A stretch of DNA of 64,000 nt from contig CBDAPE010000019.1 in the NCBI GenBank assembly GCA_965198325.1, positions 186,001 to 250,000 on the forward strand, given 5' to 3'. The notes under the pieces are model-generated. The model had not been told where the DNA came from. It saw nothing but the letters and a program-made list of their open reading frames with translations, and did not search any database. The stretch is from CBDAPE01 sp965198325. Its GTDB lineage: Bacteria; Pseudomonadota; Alphaproteobacteria; UBA828; JAPUJA01. Both the position numbers and the translations under genes were made by a program. Of the stretch, positions 35,534 to 44,357 are shown piece by piece (position 1 is the stretch's first letter; each line of letters starts with the position of its first letter).

Positions 35534-36468
35534 TAGTGATCCGGAGAAAAAGCACTGCGCTATCGTCGATTCGGTGCTCGACTACGACCCAGTGTCGGGA
35601 CACACCAGTACCGATGCCGCTGACAAAGTAATCGAGTTTTTGCGCGACCGCAGCCTTACACTCGACTGGATCCTCGAGACCCACGCCCATGCTGACCATC
35701 TCACCGCCGCTGCCTACCTGCGCGACAAGCTTGGCGGGCGCATCGCGATAGGCGAGCACGTCACCAAGGTGCAAGCGACATTCAAGACAATCTTCAATAT
35801 CGAGGACCCGTTCGTCGCCGACGGCTCGCAGTTCGATCACCTGCTCGCCGATGACGAGGACTTCGAGGTCGGTAGCTTGACGGTGAAGGCGCTGCACACG
35901 CCAGGGCATACGCCCGCCTGCGCCACCTATGTATTCGGCGACGCGGCGTTCGTCGGCGATACCCTATTCAGGCCAGATTCCGACAGCGCGCGAACCGATT
36001 TTCCCGGCGGCGACGCGGCGGTGCTTTACCGCTCGATCAAGCGTATCTTGTCGCTGCCGACGCAAACCCGGCTCTTCATGTGTCACGATTACGGGCCCGG
36101 CGGACGAGATTTCGCGTGGGAAAGCACTGTCGCGCAAGAGCGCGCCGACAACATCCACCTCCGCGGCGGCATCGGCGAGGACGAATTCGTCAAGATACGC
36201 ACCAAGCGCGTCGCCGCGATCAACCTGCCCAGGCTGATTCTACCATCAATCCAAGTCAATATCCGGGCCGGCAATCTGCCGCCGTCCGAAGACAACGGGG
36301 TGTCGTATCTGAAAATTCCACTCAACGCGCTGTAAACCTCGCGCCCCGCAGGCCAGCGCGGCTTCGAGCGATAGGGAAGGCGATGGGCGCGGCCGAACCG
36401 CACCCTCATCCATCAGGCGATTGAGCAACGCAGGCTCAACGAGCTTCAACTATGCGTTTACCGCCCGA

Positions 36469-37797
36469 TCAAGCCCCCTGTTCCGCGGGATTGATGCGTG
36501 GGTGAGTCTCCTCGGCGGCGATCAAAACCCAGAGGCCCGATGCACCCATCGTGGCCGCGACGAACCAGAACCCTGTCATCATGCTGTCTGTCGCATCGGC
36601 GATTACGCCGATCAGGAGAGCACCGATACCGTATCCTGCATCGCGCCAGAAGCGGTAGGCGCCGAGACTGGAGCCGCGTCAATTGGGATGGGAGATGTCG
36701 CCGACGGCGGCGATCAGCGTGGGATAGAGCAACGCCATGCCGACGCCAGTGATAGCGGCCGCGACACACCACGCGAGAAAGCCTTGGACCATGATCGTGA
36801 CCAGGATGCCAACGCCGGCAACCCACATGCCGAGCACGATCAAGATCTTGCGGCCAAGCTTGTCCGAGAGCGGGCCTGTCCAAAGTTGGCTTACGCCCCA
36901 AACCAGACCGTACACGCCGACTACCCAGCCGATCTCAGGCAACGACAGGTCTTGGCCGTACAGGTAGATCGGCAAGAAGGCCCAAACGAGCGCATCGACA
37001 AACTTTTCCACACAGCCGGCCTGCGACAACGCAGAGAAGGTGCGGTGGCGATATGTGACCAGCGCAAAGACTTCCCAGGTGCTTGGATGCTCAGGCACGG
37101 CGCGCGGGAATCGTGGCGCGGGGCCGGCGTGGCTACCTGCGGCATGGGCCGCGGCCTCGGCGCGTGCCCATGGCGAGGTGTCCTTGGAGAAGACGTATGC
37201 GGTGATGAGAGCGACCACGGCGATAGCCAGACCGAAAGTAAACAGGCTCCAGCGCGGATCGAAATCGACCGCCAGATAGCCGGTGACGATGCCTGCGATC
37301 GCCACGCCGCCATAGCCGGCGAATTCATTAAAGCCGGTCGCGAGCCCGCGCTGCTCGGGGCGCGTGACATCGACCTTGCTCGTTACTGTCATCGACCAGG
37401 CAAAGCCGTGATTTATACCGAGAAGCACATTCGCCGCGGCGATCCAGCCCCATGACGGCGCAATGAGAATGATGACGGGAATCGGCAACGCGAACAGCCA
37501 GCCCCACAGCAGCACCTTGCGTCGGCCGACCTTTTCTGAGAGTCGGCCGGCGATGAAGTTCATCGCTCCTTTTACGAAGCCGAAGCTGATGATGAACGCC
37601 ACCAGCAGCGTGAAGGAGCCAGCCGTTACGCCGAATTCTTCTTCGGCCAAGACGGGGACAACGTTGCGCTGCAGGCCGATGGTCAGGCCGACGAAAAAAA
37701 CCTGTAGGAGCTGTTGGCTGAACTGGCCCAGGTTCGCCCGGATACCATGTACATATTTCCGGTATCCGTCCTGCATGGACGGCGTGGGGTGGTTCAT
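36469..37797 (-). pseudogene. MFS transporter with an in-frame TGA at an apparent Trp codon
   Basis: The 372-residue open part starts MNHPTPSMQDGYRKYVHG at 37797 and covers most of a 12-helix major facilitator, including AGRLSEKVGRRKVLLWGW (the A-motif). It stops at TGA 36679-36681 after GDISHPN. The same frame then continues RGSSLGAYRFWRDAGYGIGALL and a last membrane helix to a TGA at 36469. Homologous transporters usually read HPxWRGxSLG, so the stop replaces Trp (TGG to TGA). The truncated form would lack the last two helices. Substrate unknown. It lies between two MBL-fold genes. Confidence 0.78.
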
Positions 37798-37819
37798 CGC
37801 TTTGGGCTCCGCGAATGAG

Positions 37820-38130
37820 TTAGGCGATCTGTTGCAACTTTCGACCCGGATTGAACTGGATGATGGTGTTCATGTCGAAGGGTATGGGCGGGTCATCCGC
37901 GAGCGTCTCAACGATTGCTTCACGGTCCATGGCGAGCACTGGATTGAAGCGCTTCTCGAAAGCCAACATAGTGGACGAATTGCCGCTCATGCCCGCCCCA
38001 CAGACCGAGCCCGAGATTTGGCCCGGGTGGACCTCCAGCGATTCAGGTAGTGCGAGTACTTTCCGATGGAACCATTCACATAGTAGGGCGGCGTTCTCTC
38101 TGGCGTGTCCAAGCAGGTCGAGGTGTCCGG
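37820..38130 (-). pseudogene. Remnant of a second MBL-fold hydrolase (C-terminal end)
   Basis: One minus-strand frame without a start gives GHLDLLGHARENAALL, RKVLALPESLEVHPGQISGSVCGAGMSG and EKRFNPVLAMDREAIVETLADDPPIPFDMN, a clear C-terminal part of an MBL-fold sulfur-transfer-type hydrolase. It ends with TAA at 37820-37822, only 23 bp before the MFS start. The N-terminal metal-binding half is missing and is replaced by an IS1380-like relic at 38131. It is non-functional. Confidence 0.7.
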
Positions 38131-38359
38131 TCGCACCGTCCAGTCCCCGGTATGGTAACTACCCGGAAGCAGAAGTGACCTTGGAACCGTGGAACTCAGG
38201 CCTGAATCGACAGTCAAAATTCAACCTCAAAACCCCATCCTTCGATTCACCCATCAGCTGAACCATATCAGCCCCAAAACCCACCTACGACGTAACGAAT
38301 TTTACATCAGAATCTGGGTGCGCTGTCGTCAAATCACAAGGTCACCCAAGCAATGCGGG
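38131..38359 (-). mobile_element. Relic of the 5' end of an IS1380-family element
   Basis: The minus-strand translation FDCRFRPEFHGSKVTS...SG*LPYRGLD resembles the transposase start at 55350 (FDRRLKLEFHGSQVTSDAGLLAYRELDD), with a stop. The end at 38340-38359 (minus strand CCCGCATTGCTTGGGTGACC) matches the intact element's end CCCGCATTTCCCAAGTGACC at 55256. It is fused to the MBL remnant, and the rest of the element is gone. Confidence 0.6.
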
Positions 38360-38748
38360 GCTAGACATCCTCGACTTCTGCTCAGGGTCAGGACCGGCTG
38401 TTCCGGTGACCCTCCCGCGATGTCTGTTGATAGCCAGAAGGCGACATCGGTGGGGTTGGCGGCCGAATGCTTTGCACGACCAGTCTGGGACTTTCATAGC
38501 CCATCATCACGGCTCCCCAATTTAGCATCACGGGTATTCTTGCGTACAAGAAATCCGCGACAACCGGATTAAGCGCCTGACAGCCGGTGTGAATCCTAAT
38601 TCGTCCCCTTACCTTAAATTCCCCATGGACCTCATTGCTGACACAGCACCAAGGGAGGTGTAGATTACAATTACCGCTTAGGTCAGAGCGCTATTGTGTT
38701 TCCGCCGCGCGCTCTGGCTTTCGGACTGGTCTTGTACGGGCCGAAGCG
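38360..38748. other. 389-bp stretch without a supported gene
   Basis: I see no coding region with family similarity, no RNA gene and no clear terminator here. Its base composition is lower in GC than its surroundings, in keeping with decayed transferred DNA next to the IS1380 relic. It contains the upstream region of the persulfide dioxygenase gene. Confidence 0.5.
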
Positions 38749-39822
38749 ATGCTGATTTTCCGTCAATTGTTCGACCCTGAGTCGTCGACCTATACATATC
38801 TGCTTGCCGATCGCGAAGCGCGCGAAGCTCTTCTCATTGATCCGGTTTACGAACAGGTGCGTCGCGACGAGGCGTTGCTGCAGGAGTTGGATCTACGGCT
38901 TTGCTATACGCTCGAAACCCATGTTCACGCCGATCATGTGACAGGGGCGTGGGTACTGAAGCAGCGTACGGGAAGTCAAATCGGGTTGTCGGCAACAAGT
39001 GGGGCCAAGGGCGCGGACCGCTATTTCGAACATGGTGAAAAGATTACGGTCGGGGATCGCTACCTGGAGGTCCGCGCGACGCTCGGCCACACTGATGGAT
39101 GCCTGACGTTCGTCCTGGATAACGAGAGTATGGCCTTCACGGGTGACTGTCTGCTAGTTCGCGGTTGTGGCCGCACGGATTTTCAGCAAGGCGATGCCCG
39201 CACGATGTACCGCTCAATCCATGAAGAGATATTTACGCTGCCTGATGACTGTCTCCTCTATCCGGGGCACGACTACCGCGGTTTGACCGTTACCAGCGTG
39301 GCGGAAGAAAAGCGTTTTAACCCACGCCTTGGCGGCGACCTCAGCGAGAACGATTTCGCCGGGTACATGGAAAATCTTGGATTGGCGCACCCGAAGAAGA
39401 TCGACGTCGCTGTGCCGGCAAATCTGAGATGTGGGAAGCCGGAAGGTGACCTGGCACCTGTCGACGAACCCACGTGGGCACCCCTGACATATACGTTCGC
39501 GGGGATTTGGGAGGTCCAGCCGCAATGGCTGGAGGACCACCTGAACGACGCGCGAATCATCGACGTGCGGGAATTAAGCGAGTTCGAGGGACCATTGGGA
39601 CGTATCCCCGGGGCGCGTCTTTTTCCACTTGGTGAACTCGCGGATCGGATCGACGAACTGCCATCTGATGAGCCCATAGTAACGGTTTGCCGGGCGGGTG
39701 GGCGTTCGGCTCAGGCGACTGTGATATTGCGGCGCGCCGGGTTTGACAAGGCCGCCAATCTAGCGGGCGGTATGCTTCGCTGGCGTGCGCACCGGTGCCC
39801 CGTCGAGGGTGCCAGCGAGTAA
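38749..39822 (+). CDS. Persulfide dioxygenase-rhodanese fusion protein
   Basis: This 357-residue fusion has an ETHE1-like MBL domain (about 1-240; THVHADH at residues 57-63; TLGHTDGCLTF; AFTGDCLLVRGCGRTDF; YPGHDYRG) followed by a rhodanese domain (about 265-357) with the active-site loop VCRAGGRSAQ. Persulfide dioxygenase oxidises glutathione persulfide to sulfite, and the rhodanese domain transfers sulfane sulfur, so the fusion detoxifies sulfide or persulfide. The ATG at 38749 is chosen; the open frame extends upstream without similarity. It is the only intact member of this decaying sulfur-related island. Confidence 0.9.
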   Translation: MLIFRQLFDPESSTYTYLLADREAREALLIDPVYEQVRRDEALLQELDLRLCYTLETHVHADHVTGAWVLKQRTGSQIGLSATSGAKGADRYFEHGEKITVGDRYLEVRATLGHTDGCLTFVLDNESMAFTGDCLLVRGCGRTDFQQGDARTMYRSIHEEIFTLPDDCLLYPGHDYRGLTVTSVAEEKRFNPRLGGDLSENDFAGYMENLGLAHPKKIDVAVPANLRCGKPEGDLAPVDEPTWAPLTYTFAGIWEVQPQWLEDHLNDARIIDVRELSEFEGPLGRIPGARLFPLGELADRIDELPSDEPIVTVCRAGGRSAQATVILRRAGFDKAANLAGGMLRWRAHRCPVEGASE

Positions 39823-40019
39823 TCCACTAGCGACGCACGCGATTTGCTTCTCACACCTTAGCGTCGGCATGATCCCAATATCAGATAGATTCGAGGAGCG
39901 CGTTCTTTAAGCTCCGGCGGCATCAACTTCTGATAAGGGTCATTGGCGCCCCTCCGCAACGGGGTCTCCAAGGGCCTGCAATGCGACCGTCAGCAGACCC
40001 CCGGTTTATCAACCCACCC

Positions 40020-40761
40020 CTAACTGATGCCCGAGGTGTCGTGATCGCTGTACAGCGCCTGGGCGCCCAGCGCCTGGAAGTCGTCGGTCTCGAGCACGAT
40101 GTAGGGATCGTTCATTTCGACCCAGCCAAGATAGGGCTCCTGAATTGAATAGCCGATCATGCGCGCGAGGTCTTCGGGCAGGGTTTTGGCGACCGCGGGC
40201 GGCACCACGAGGTACATGTTCTCTTCCTGGCGCAGCCAGCCCAGCGCGTATTCGACCAGCACACCGACCCGGTATTCGTCCTTGGTGGTGTTCGCACCTC
40301 CGCCATGCAGGGTCGAACCCAGATAGCACATCACCGAGCCCTGGGGCATGACGGAGATGGCGGTCTCCTCCTCGGTGGCTTCGCGCTCCGCGTCCCACAG
40401 GTGGCTGTAAGGCACCACCCGGCCCGATGCGCACGCCGTGGGAGCACCCCAACTGGATATGGTCGCAGCGATCGCCTAGGATCAGATTGGCGGTCTCCAC
40501 CATAGTCGGGTTCATCACCAGCTCTCCATAGGCCTTCGATTTGGCGACCAGCGCCGAGAATCGCTGGGTCTTGAAGCCGGTGTAAACGTCGCTCCCGTTC
40601 GGTATCTTTTCGAACCAGGGATCGAACTCTTCGAGCATCCACTCCATGTGCAATTTGGGTACCAGGTTCTCGATGATGCAGCAGCCCGTCTCCTTGAGCT
40701 GCGCATGAACCTCCTCGGGCGTGGATGTGTTGGGGATCGTGGGGACGGTGGCTTTTGCCAT
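40020..40761 (-). pseudogene. PhyH-family dioxygenase copy with internal deletion and frameshift
   Basis: This is the downstream copy of a tandem pair. The N-part (from ATG 40761, AGGAG site) matches the neighbour closely to GCSHGVRIGPG. The sequence then jumps to VPYSHLWDAEREATEEE in another frame. Compared with the intact copy, about 46 residues are missing, including the WLHRDD segment that holds the iron ligands HxD. The C-part is intact to DTSGIS. The product would be unable to bind iron in the usual way. Confidence 0.82.
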
Positions 40762-40958
40762 AGCGCGAAGCTCCTTTTGCTCTCGGCCCAGACCTGCAGC
40801 CGCTTGGCACGAGTCTCCGACCGCGGTGCGTAGCTTGTCAACGTCGGGCGCGGTGATTGAGCGCGTCGAAGATTACGGGCTGGCGGACCGTCCGGTCCGC
40901 TGGCGTGAGCGAAGAAGTCGGAGCGGTTCCAGCGAAACTTGGAGCCGCTCCGGTTCTG

Positions 40959-41840
40959 CTAGCGAATTCCTGCGGCGTCGCGGGTGCTGTAGAGCTTCGC
41001 GGCAGCCAACGACTGGTAGTTTTCGGTCTCGAGCGTTATGTGCGGGTCGTTCATCTCGACCCAGCCCAGATAGGGCTCCTGGATCGAATAGCCGATCATG
41101 CGCGCGAGGTCGTCGGGCAGGGTGCGGGCGATCTCGGGCGGCACCACGAGATACTGGTTCTCTTCCTGGCGCAGCCAGCCCAACGCGTATTCGACCAGCG
41201 CGCCGACCCGGAACTCATCCTTGGTCGTGTTGGCACCGCCACCATGCAGGCACGATCCCAAGTAGCACATCACCGAGCCCTGGGGCATGACCGCGATGGC
41301 GGTCTCCTCTTCAGTCGCCTCGCGGTCCGCACCCCACAGGTGGCTGTAGGGCACCGCCTGGGTCGCGCCGTTGGTCGCCGAGTAATCGGTGATTGCCCAG
41401 AACATGTTGAAGATCAGCTCCTCACCGTCCTTCGGGTGCCCCTTGGGATAGTTGGTGTAGAGCGTGTCGTCCCGATGCAGCCATTGCGGGGTCTCGCCCG
41501 GCGCGATGCGCACGCAGTGGGAACAGCCGAACTGGATGTGATCGCAGCGCTCCCCCAGGATCAGGTTGGCGGTTTCCACCATGGTCGGATTCATCACCAG
41601 CTCGCCGTAGGCCTTCGATTTAGCCACCAGCGCCGAGATACGCTGGGTCTTGAAGCCGGTGAATTCATCTTCTCCCGGCGGGGTCTGGTCGAACCAGGGG
41701 TCGAGCTCCTCGAGCATCCACTCCATGTGGAATTTGGGCACCAGATTCTCGATGATGCAGCAGCCCGTCTCCTTGAGCTGCGCGTGAACCTCCTCAGCCG
41801 TGGATTTGTTGCTGATCGTTGGGATGGTGGCTTTTGCCAT
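40959..41840 (-). CDS. PhyH-family Fe(II)/2-oxoglutarate dioxygenase
   Basis: This 293-residue intact dioxygenase has HxD in PQWLHRDDTLY and a distal His in CYLGSCLHGGGANTTKDEFRVG with a following Arg. The remaining family blocks (FNMFWAITDYSATNGATQAVPYSHLW, in parts) are normal. An AAAAGGAG site precedes the ATG. It lies 47 bp downstream of an LLM flavin monooxygenase on the same strand and is the likely parent or sister of the damaged copy at 40020. The substrate is unknown. Confidence 0.87.
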   Translation of the reverse strand: MAKATIPTISNKSTAEEVHAQLKETGCCIIENLVPKFHMEWMLEELDPWFDQTPPGEDEFTGFKTQRISALVAKSKAYGELVMNPTMVETANLILGERCDHIQFGCSHCVRIAPGETPQWLHRDDTLYTNYPKGHPKDGEELIFNMFWAITDYSATNGATQAVPYSHLWGADREATEEETAIAVMPQGSVMCYLGSCLHGGGANTTKDEFRVGALVEYALGWLRQEENQYLVVPPEIARTLPDDLARMIGYSIQEPYLGWVEMNDPHITLETENYQSLAAAKLYSTRDAAGIR

Positions 41841-41887
41841 GGCTCGTTGCTCCTTTTCTCGCAGTCTTGTCTTGCGGTCTGTCGGTT

Positions 41888-43063
41888 CTAGCTTCCGGCG
41901 GCCGTCCGTGGCGCGTCGACGTCCGGCGCTGCGGCCGACGGCCCGTTGATTTCCTTAATCACGCCCTCGGCAAATTCGTTCAGCATGGCCATTTCCTGCT
42001 CCTGCGGAAAATAGCCGATATGGTGCCACAGGAAAAATTCTTCGACGCCGTAGCGCTCCGCGACACCCGCGACATGGTCGAGCACCTCCTGGCGGGAGCC
42101 CTTGAACACCCGGCCCATGGGCACGTGGTAGGGCGGCGCGTTGTAGGCGAAGTTGAACAGCTCCTCGAAGCCGGCATAGAGGTCGGCGGTCTCTGCCGCA
42201 TCGCGCCCCATGGTGAGATGCCCGCCGATCGCCACGGCGTCGCCCGTGGACGGATTGCGGCCCGCCTTGGCAGCTTCCTCCATATAGGCATCCATCATGA
42301 TCTGGATGTATTCCTCCTTTTCGGGCGATACCATGCACAACATTTTTCCGCCTTCGCGCGCCCAGAATTTTACTGTCTCGACACTGAAGGAAAACGGCGC
42401 GTAGACCGGCGGGTGGGGCTGTTGCAGTGGGCGGGGCACGATGCCGATCTCGGTAAGTTTGCCGTCATCGCCGACGCCGCGGCCCCACGCCTTGGTCGGG
42501 TTGAACTCCCAGTCGACGGCTTGTGGCACTTTCCAGAATTCGCCGTCGAAATGGACCGTCTCCTGGGTCCACAGCGCCTTGATAAGCTCCCAGCCCTCGG
42601 CAAACGCCGCACGGTTGCGCTTGTCCAGCTTCGACTTGTCTGATTCAGTCGACATCAGTCCCAGATGCTGGCCGAAGGTCGCAGTCCAGCGGGGCGTGTT
42701 GCCCCGGGTAAAGCCCGCAAACACCCGGCCGCCCGTGAAATGATCGAGCATGGCGATGTCTTCGGCGAGCTTGATCGGGTTGACGCAGGGGATGTTCATG
42801 CCGATCTGGCCGACTCGCATCCGCTCGGTGTGCTGGGCAACGAAATAATTCCACATCAGCGGGTTGGTGGTGGTTTCGATGCCCTCGACCTGCATGTGCT
42901 GCTCGGTCATGGCGAAGGCGTTGAAGCCGGCGGACTCCGCAAACTGGACTTGCTCCTTGAGCCGGGCCATCAGGATCTGGAAACGCGCCGGGTCCGAGCC
43001 CGCGAGGCCGACCTCTTCACCACGGCCGCGCATGTAGGGAATGGCTAGAATTCCGAATCGCAT
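41888..43063 (-). CDS. LLM-class flavin-dependent monooxygenase
   Basis: This 391-residue luciferase-like protein has the N-terminal RFGILAIPYMRG, an FAMTEQHMQ segment, the NPLMWNYFVAQHTERMRVGQIGMNIP block and PRPLQQPHPPVYAPFSFSVETVKFWA. It is longer than the LLM protein at 13415. A GAGGGAGGAC site supports the ATG at 43063. It lies between the hotdog-TetR regulator and the PhyH pair, all on the minus strand, so this looks like a regulated oxygenase operon for an unknown compound. Confidence 0.85.
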   Translation of the reverse strand: MRFGILAIPYMRGRGEEVGLAGSDPARFQILMARLKEQVQFAESAGFNAFAMTEQHMQVEGIETTTNPLMWNYFVAQHTERMRVGQIGMNIPCVNPIKLAEDIAMLDHFTGGRVFAGFTRGNTPRWTATFGQHLGLMSTESDKSKLDKRNRAAFAEGWELIKALWTQETVHFDGEFWKVPQAVDWEFNPTKAWGRGVGDDGKLTEIGIVPRPLQQPHPPVYAPFSFSVETVKFWAREGGKMLCMVSPEKEEYIQIMMDAYMEEAAKAGRNPSTGDAVAIGGHLTMGRDAAETADLYAGFEELFNFAYNAPPYHVPMGRVFKGSRQEVLDHVAGVAERYGVEEFFLWHHIGYFPQEQEMAMLNEFAEGVIKEINGPSAAAPDVDAPRTAAGS

Positions 43064-43085
43064 GGTGTCCTCCCTCGTTTGCCTG

Positions 43086-44192
43086 TCAGGTTTTCGGTCC
43101 GTCCGCCACGAGCCCGTTCAGGATGAAGCGCGTGAGCAGGTCGCACACTTCATCCTCGGAATAGCGCCCGATGTTCCAGTGGCGCAGCGCCCAGGCCGAG
43201 CACATGAAGTAGGCGAGGTTCGCAGCCAGGTCCGTATTCTCGACTCGAAACTCGCCAGTCTCGTTGCCCGACCGGATGATCTCCTCCCACAGCACCATGA
43301 AGTCGCGCTCGATGGCGAAGATCTTCTCCCGATTTCCGGGCGAGAGCGAGCGGGTCTCGCGGTAGACCAGGTTGATGTATTTTCGGTTCTTGCCGATGTA
43401 GCGGACATAGCTCGCGACGGCGGCCTGCATCTTCTCTATTGCGCCGCCCTCGGCCCGCAGCCCATCGCGGAAGGTCCGGAAGATTTCTTCCATGCAGCCG
43501 CTGGTGATCATGAAGAGGATATCTTCCTTCGACTTGACGTACTGATAAAGCGCCGGAATTGAGAGGTCGGCTGCCGCCGCGATCTCGCGGATCGAGGCGT
43601 CGGCATAGCCCTTGCGGATGATGACGTCGCAGGCCCCTTTGAAAATCTGATGCCGGCGCTGCTCGGGGACGCTGGCGGCGGCGCCCGGGGGTGCACTGCC
43701 GAATTCGGTGATCTCGATCACGTCTCCGCTCTTCGTATCGCCGTTGTCGGCGCCGCCCGCGTCCGTCGTAGCCTGTGACACCAGGCGATAGGTCTGGGAG
43801 ATTTCCGCGATGCGCTGATCGGGCACGGGCACCCGGCCCTTCACGCTGCGAAACACCGATGTCCGCCAGGTTACAATCTCGTCGTCCGCATGCACGGCGC
43901 GCGCCTCGGCCGAGAGCACATCGCCCGCGCCGGCGCCGAAATAGCGGACCAGTCCATCGAGCGCCAACAACACCCGATCCCCCTCGAGATGGAGGTTGGC
44001 GCCCGCGCCGTTCGCCGCCCGGGCAAGTGCCCCGATCACGCTCTCATCGACCCGGCCCGAGCCCTCCAGATGGGTGGGTGCGAGATCCATCCGGGCCACG
44101 ACCTTGCCGCTCTTGGGTTCGGCGACATCGATGCCGAGGTCCGAGAGAAAGCCGCTTTCCGTCGCGGAACTCTGATGGGTTTGGGTACTCAT
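43086..44192 (-). CDS. TetR-family regulator fused to an N-terminal hotdog (PaaI-like) domain
   Basis: The 368-residue protein has two parts. Residues about 15-137 look like a PaaI-type thioesterase hotdog domain (FLSDLGIDVAEPKSGKVVAR, LEGSGRVDESVIGALARAA, ETYRLV-like end). Residues about 180-370 are a TetR regulator with the HTH IREIAAAADLSIPALYQYVKSKEDI (in parts) and a normal helical C-terminal domain. The usual HGG of the thioesterase motif is VDES at 48-51, so catalysis is probably lost and the domain may sense an acyl- or aryl-CoA. It lies 22 bp upstream of the LLM monooxygenase gene. Confidence 0.8.
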   Translation of the reverse strand: MSTQTHQSSATESGFLSDLGIDVAEPKSGKVVARMDLAPTHLEGSGRVDESVIGALARAANGAGANLHLEGDRVLLALDGLVRYFGAGAGDVLSAEARAVHADDEIVTWRTSVFRSVKGRVPVPDQRIAEISQTYRLVSQATTDAGGADNGDTKSGDVIEITEFGSAPPGAAASVPEQRRHQIFKGACDVIIRKGYADASIREIAAAADLSIPALYQYVKSKEDILFMITSGCMEEIFRTFRDGLRAEGGAIEKMQAAVASYVRYIGKNRKYINLVYRETRSLSPGNREKIFAIERDFMVLWEEIIRSGNETGEFRVENTDLAANLAYFMCSAWALRHWNIGRYSEDEVCDLLTRFILNGLVADGPKT

Positions 44193-44357
44193 CTCTTTGA
44201 AATTCCGTTATTTTTTAACCTGAATGAGTGATCGTTCAGGTTCAATAGCGGATGAACCGTGGGCTCGTCAACAGGTTTTTTCCCGGTGTAGGCCGCCGGA
44301 CCCGAAAGCGCGGTCGTATCGGTTCCGTTTTTGGATCGGGAGACGCCGACGGACCGT

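Larger units (their letters stand above)
34627..36335 (+). pseudogene. MBL-fold hydrolase (persulfide dioxygenase-like) split by an IS5-family element
   Basis: The gene begins at GTG 34627 (VTPDVTAFFHGATYTITYVI) behind GGGAGG and is cut at 34687. After the 846-bp element and a duplicated TA, it resumes in frame at 35535 with SDPEKKHCAIVDSVLDYD. Removing the insertion restores one reading frame of about 286 residues. The metal motif ETHAHADHL and later His/Asp ligands (TPGHTPA, FVGDTLF) are intact. The family includes ETHE1/Blh-like persulfide dioxygenases and thiol hydrolases. The part downstream of the element could still be made from a start inside the element, but it would lack the first beta strands. 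Confidence 0.88.

Noticed and set aside
35382..36335. MBL gene start within the IS element at 35382
   Set aside because: The first 51 codons are inverted-repeat and transposase antisense sequence; the true 5' end lies at 34627, left of the element.
36679..36681. Recoding of TGA as Trp in this genome
   Set aside because: Many other genes in the window end normally at TGA, so a one-gene mutation is simpler.
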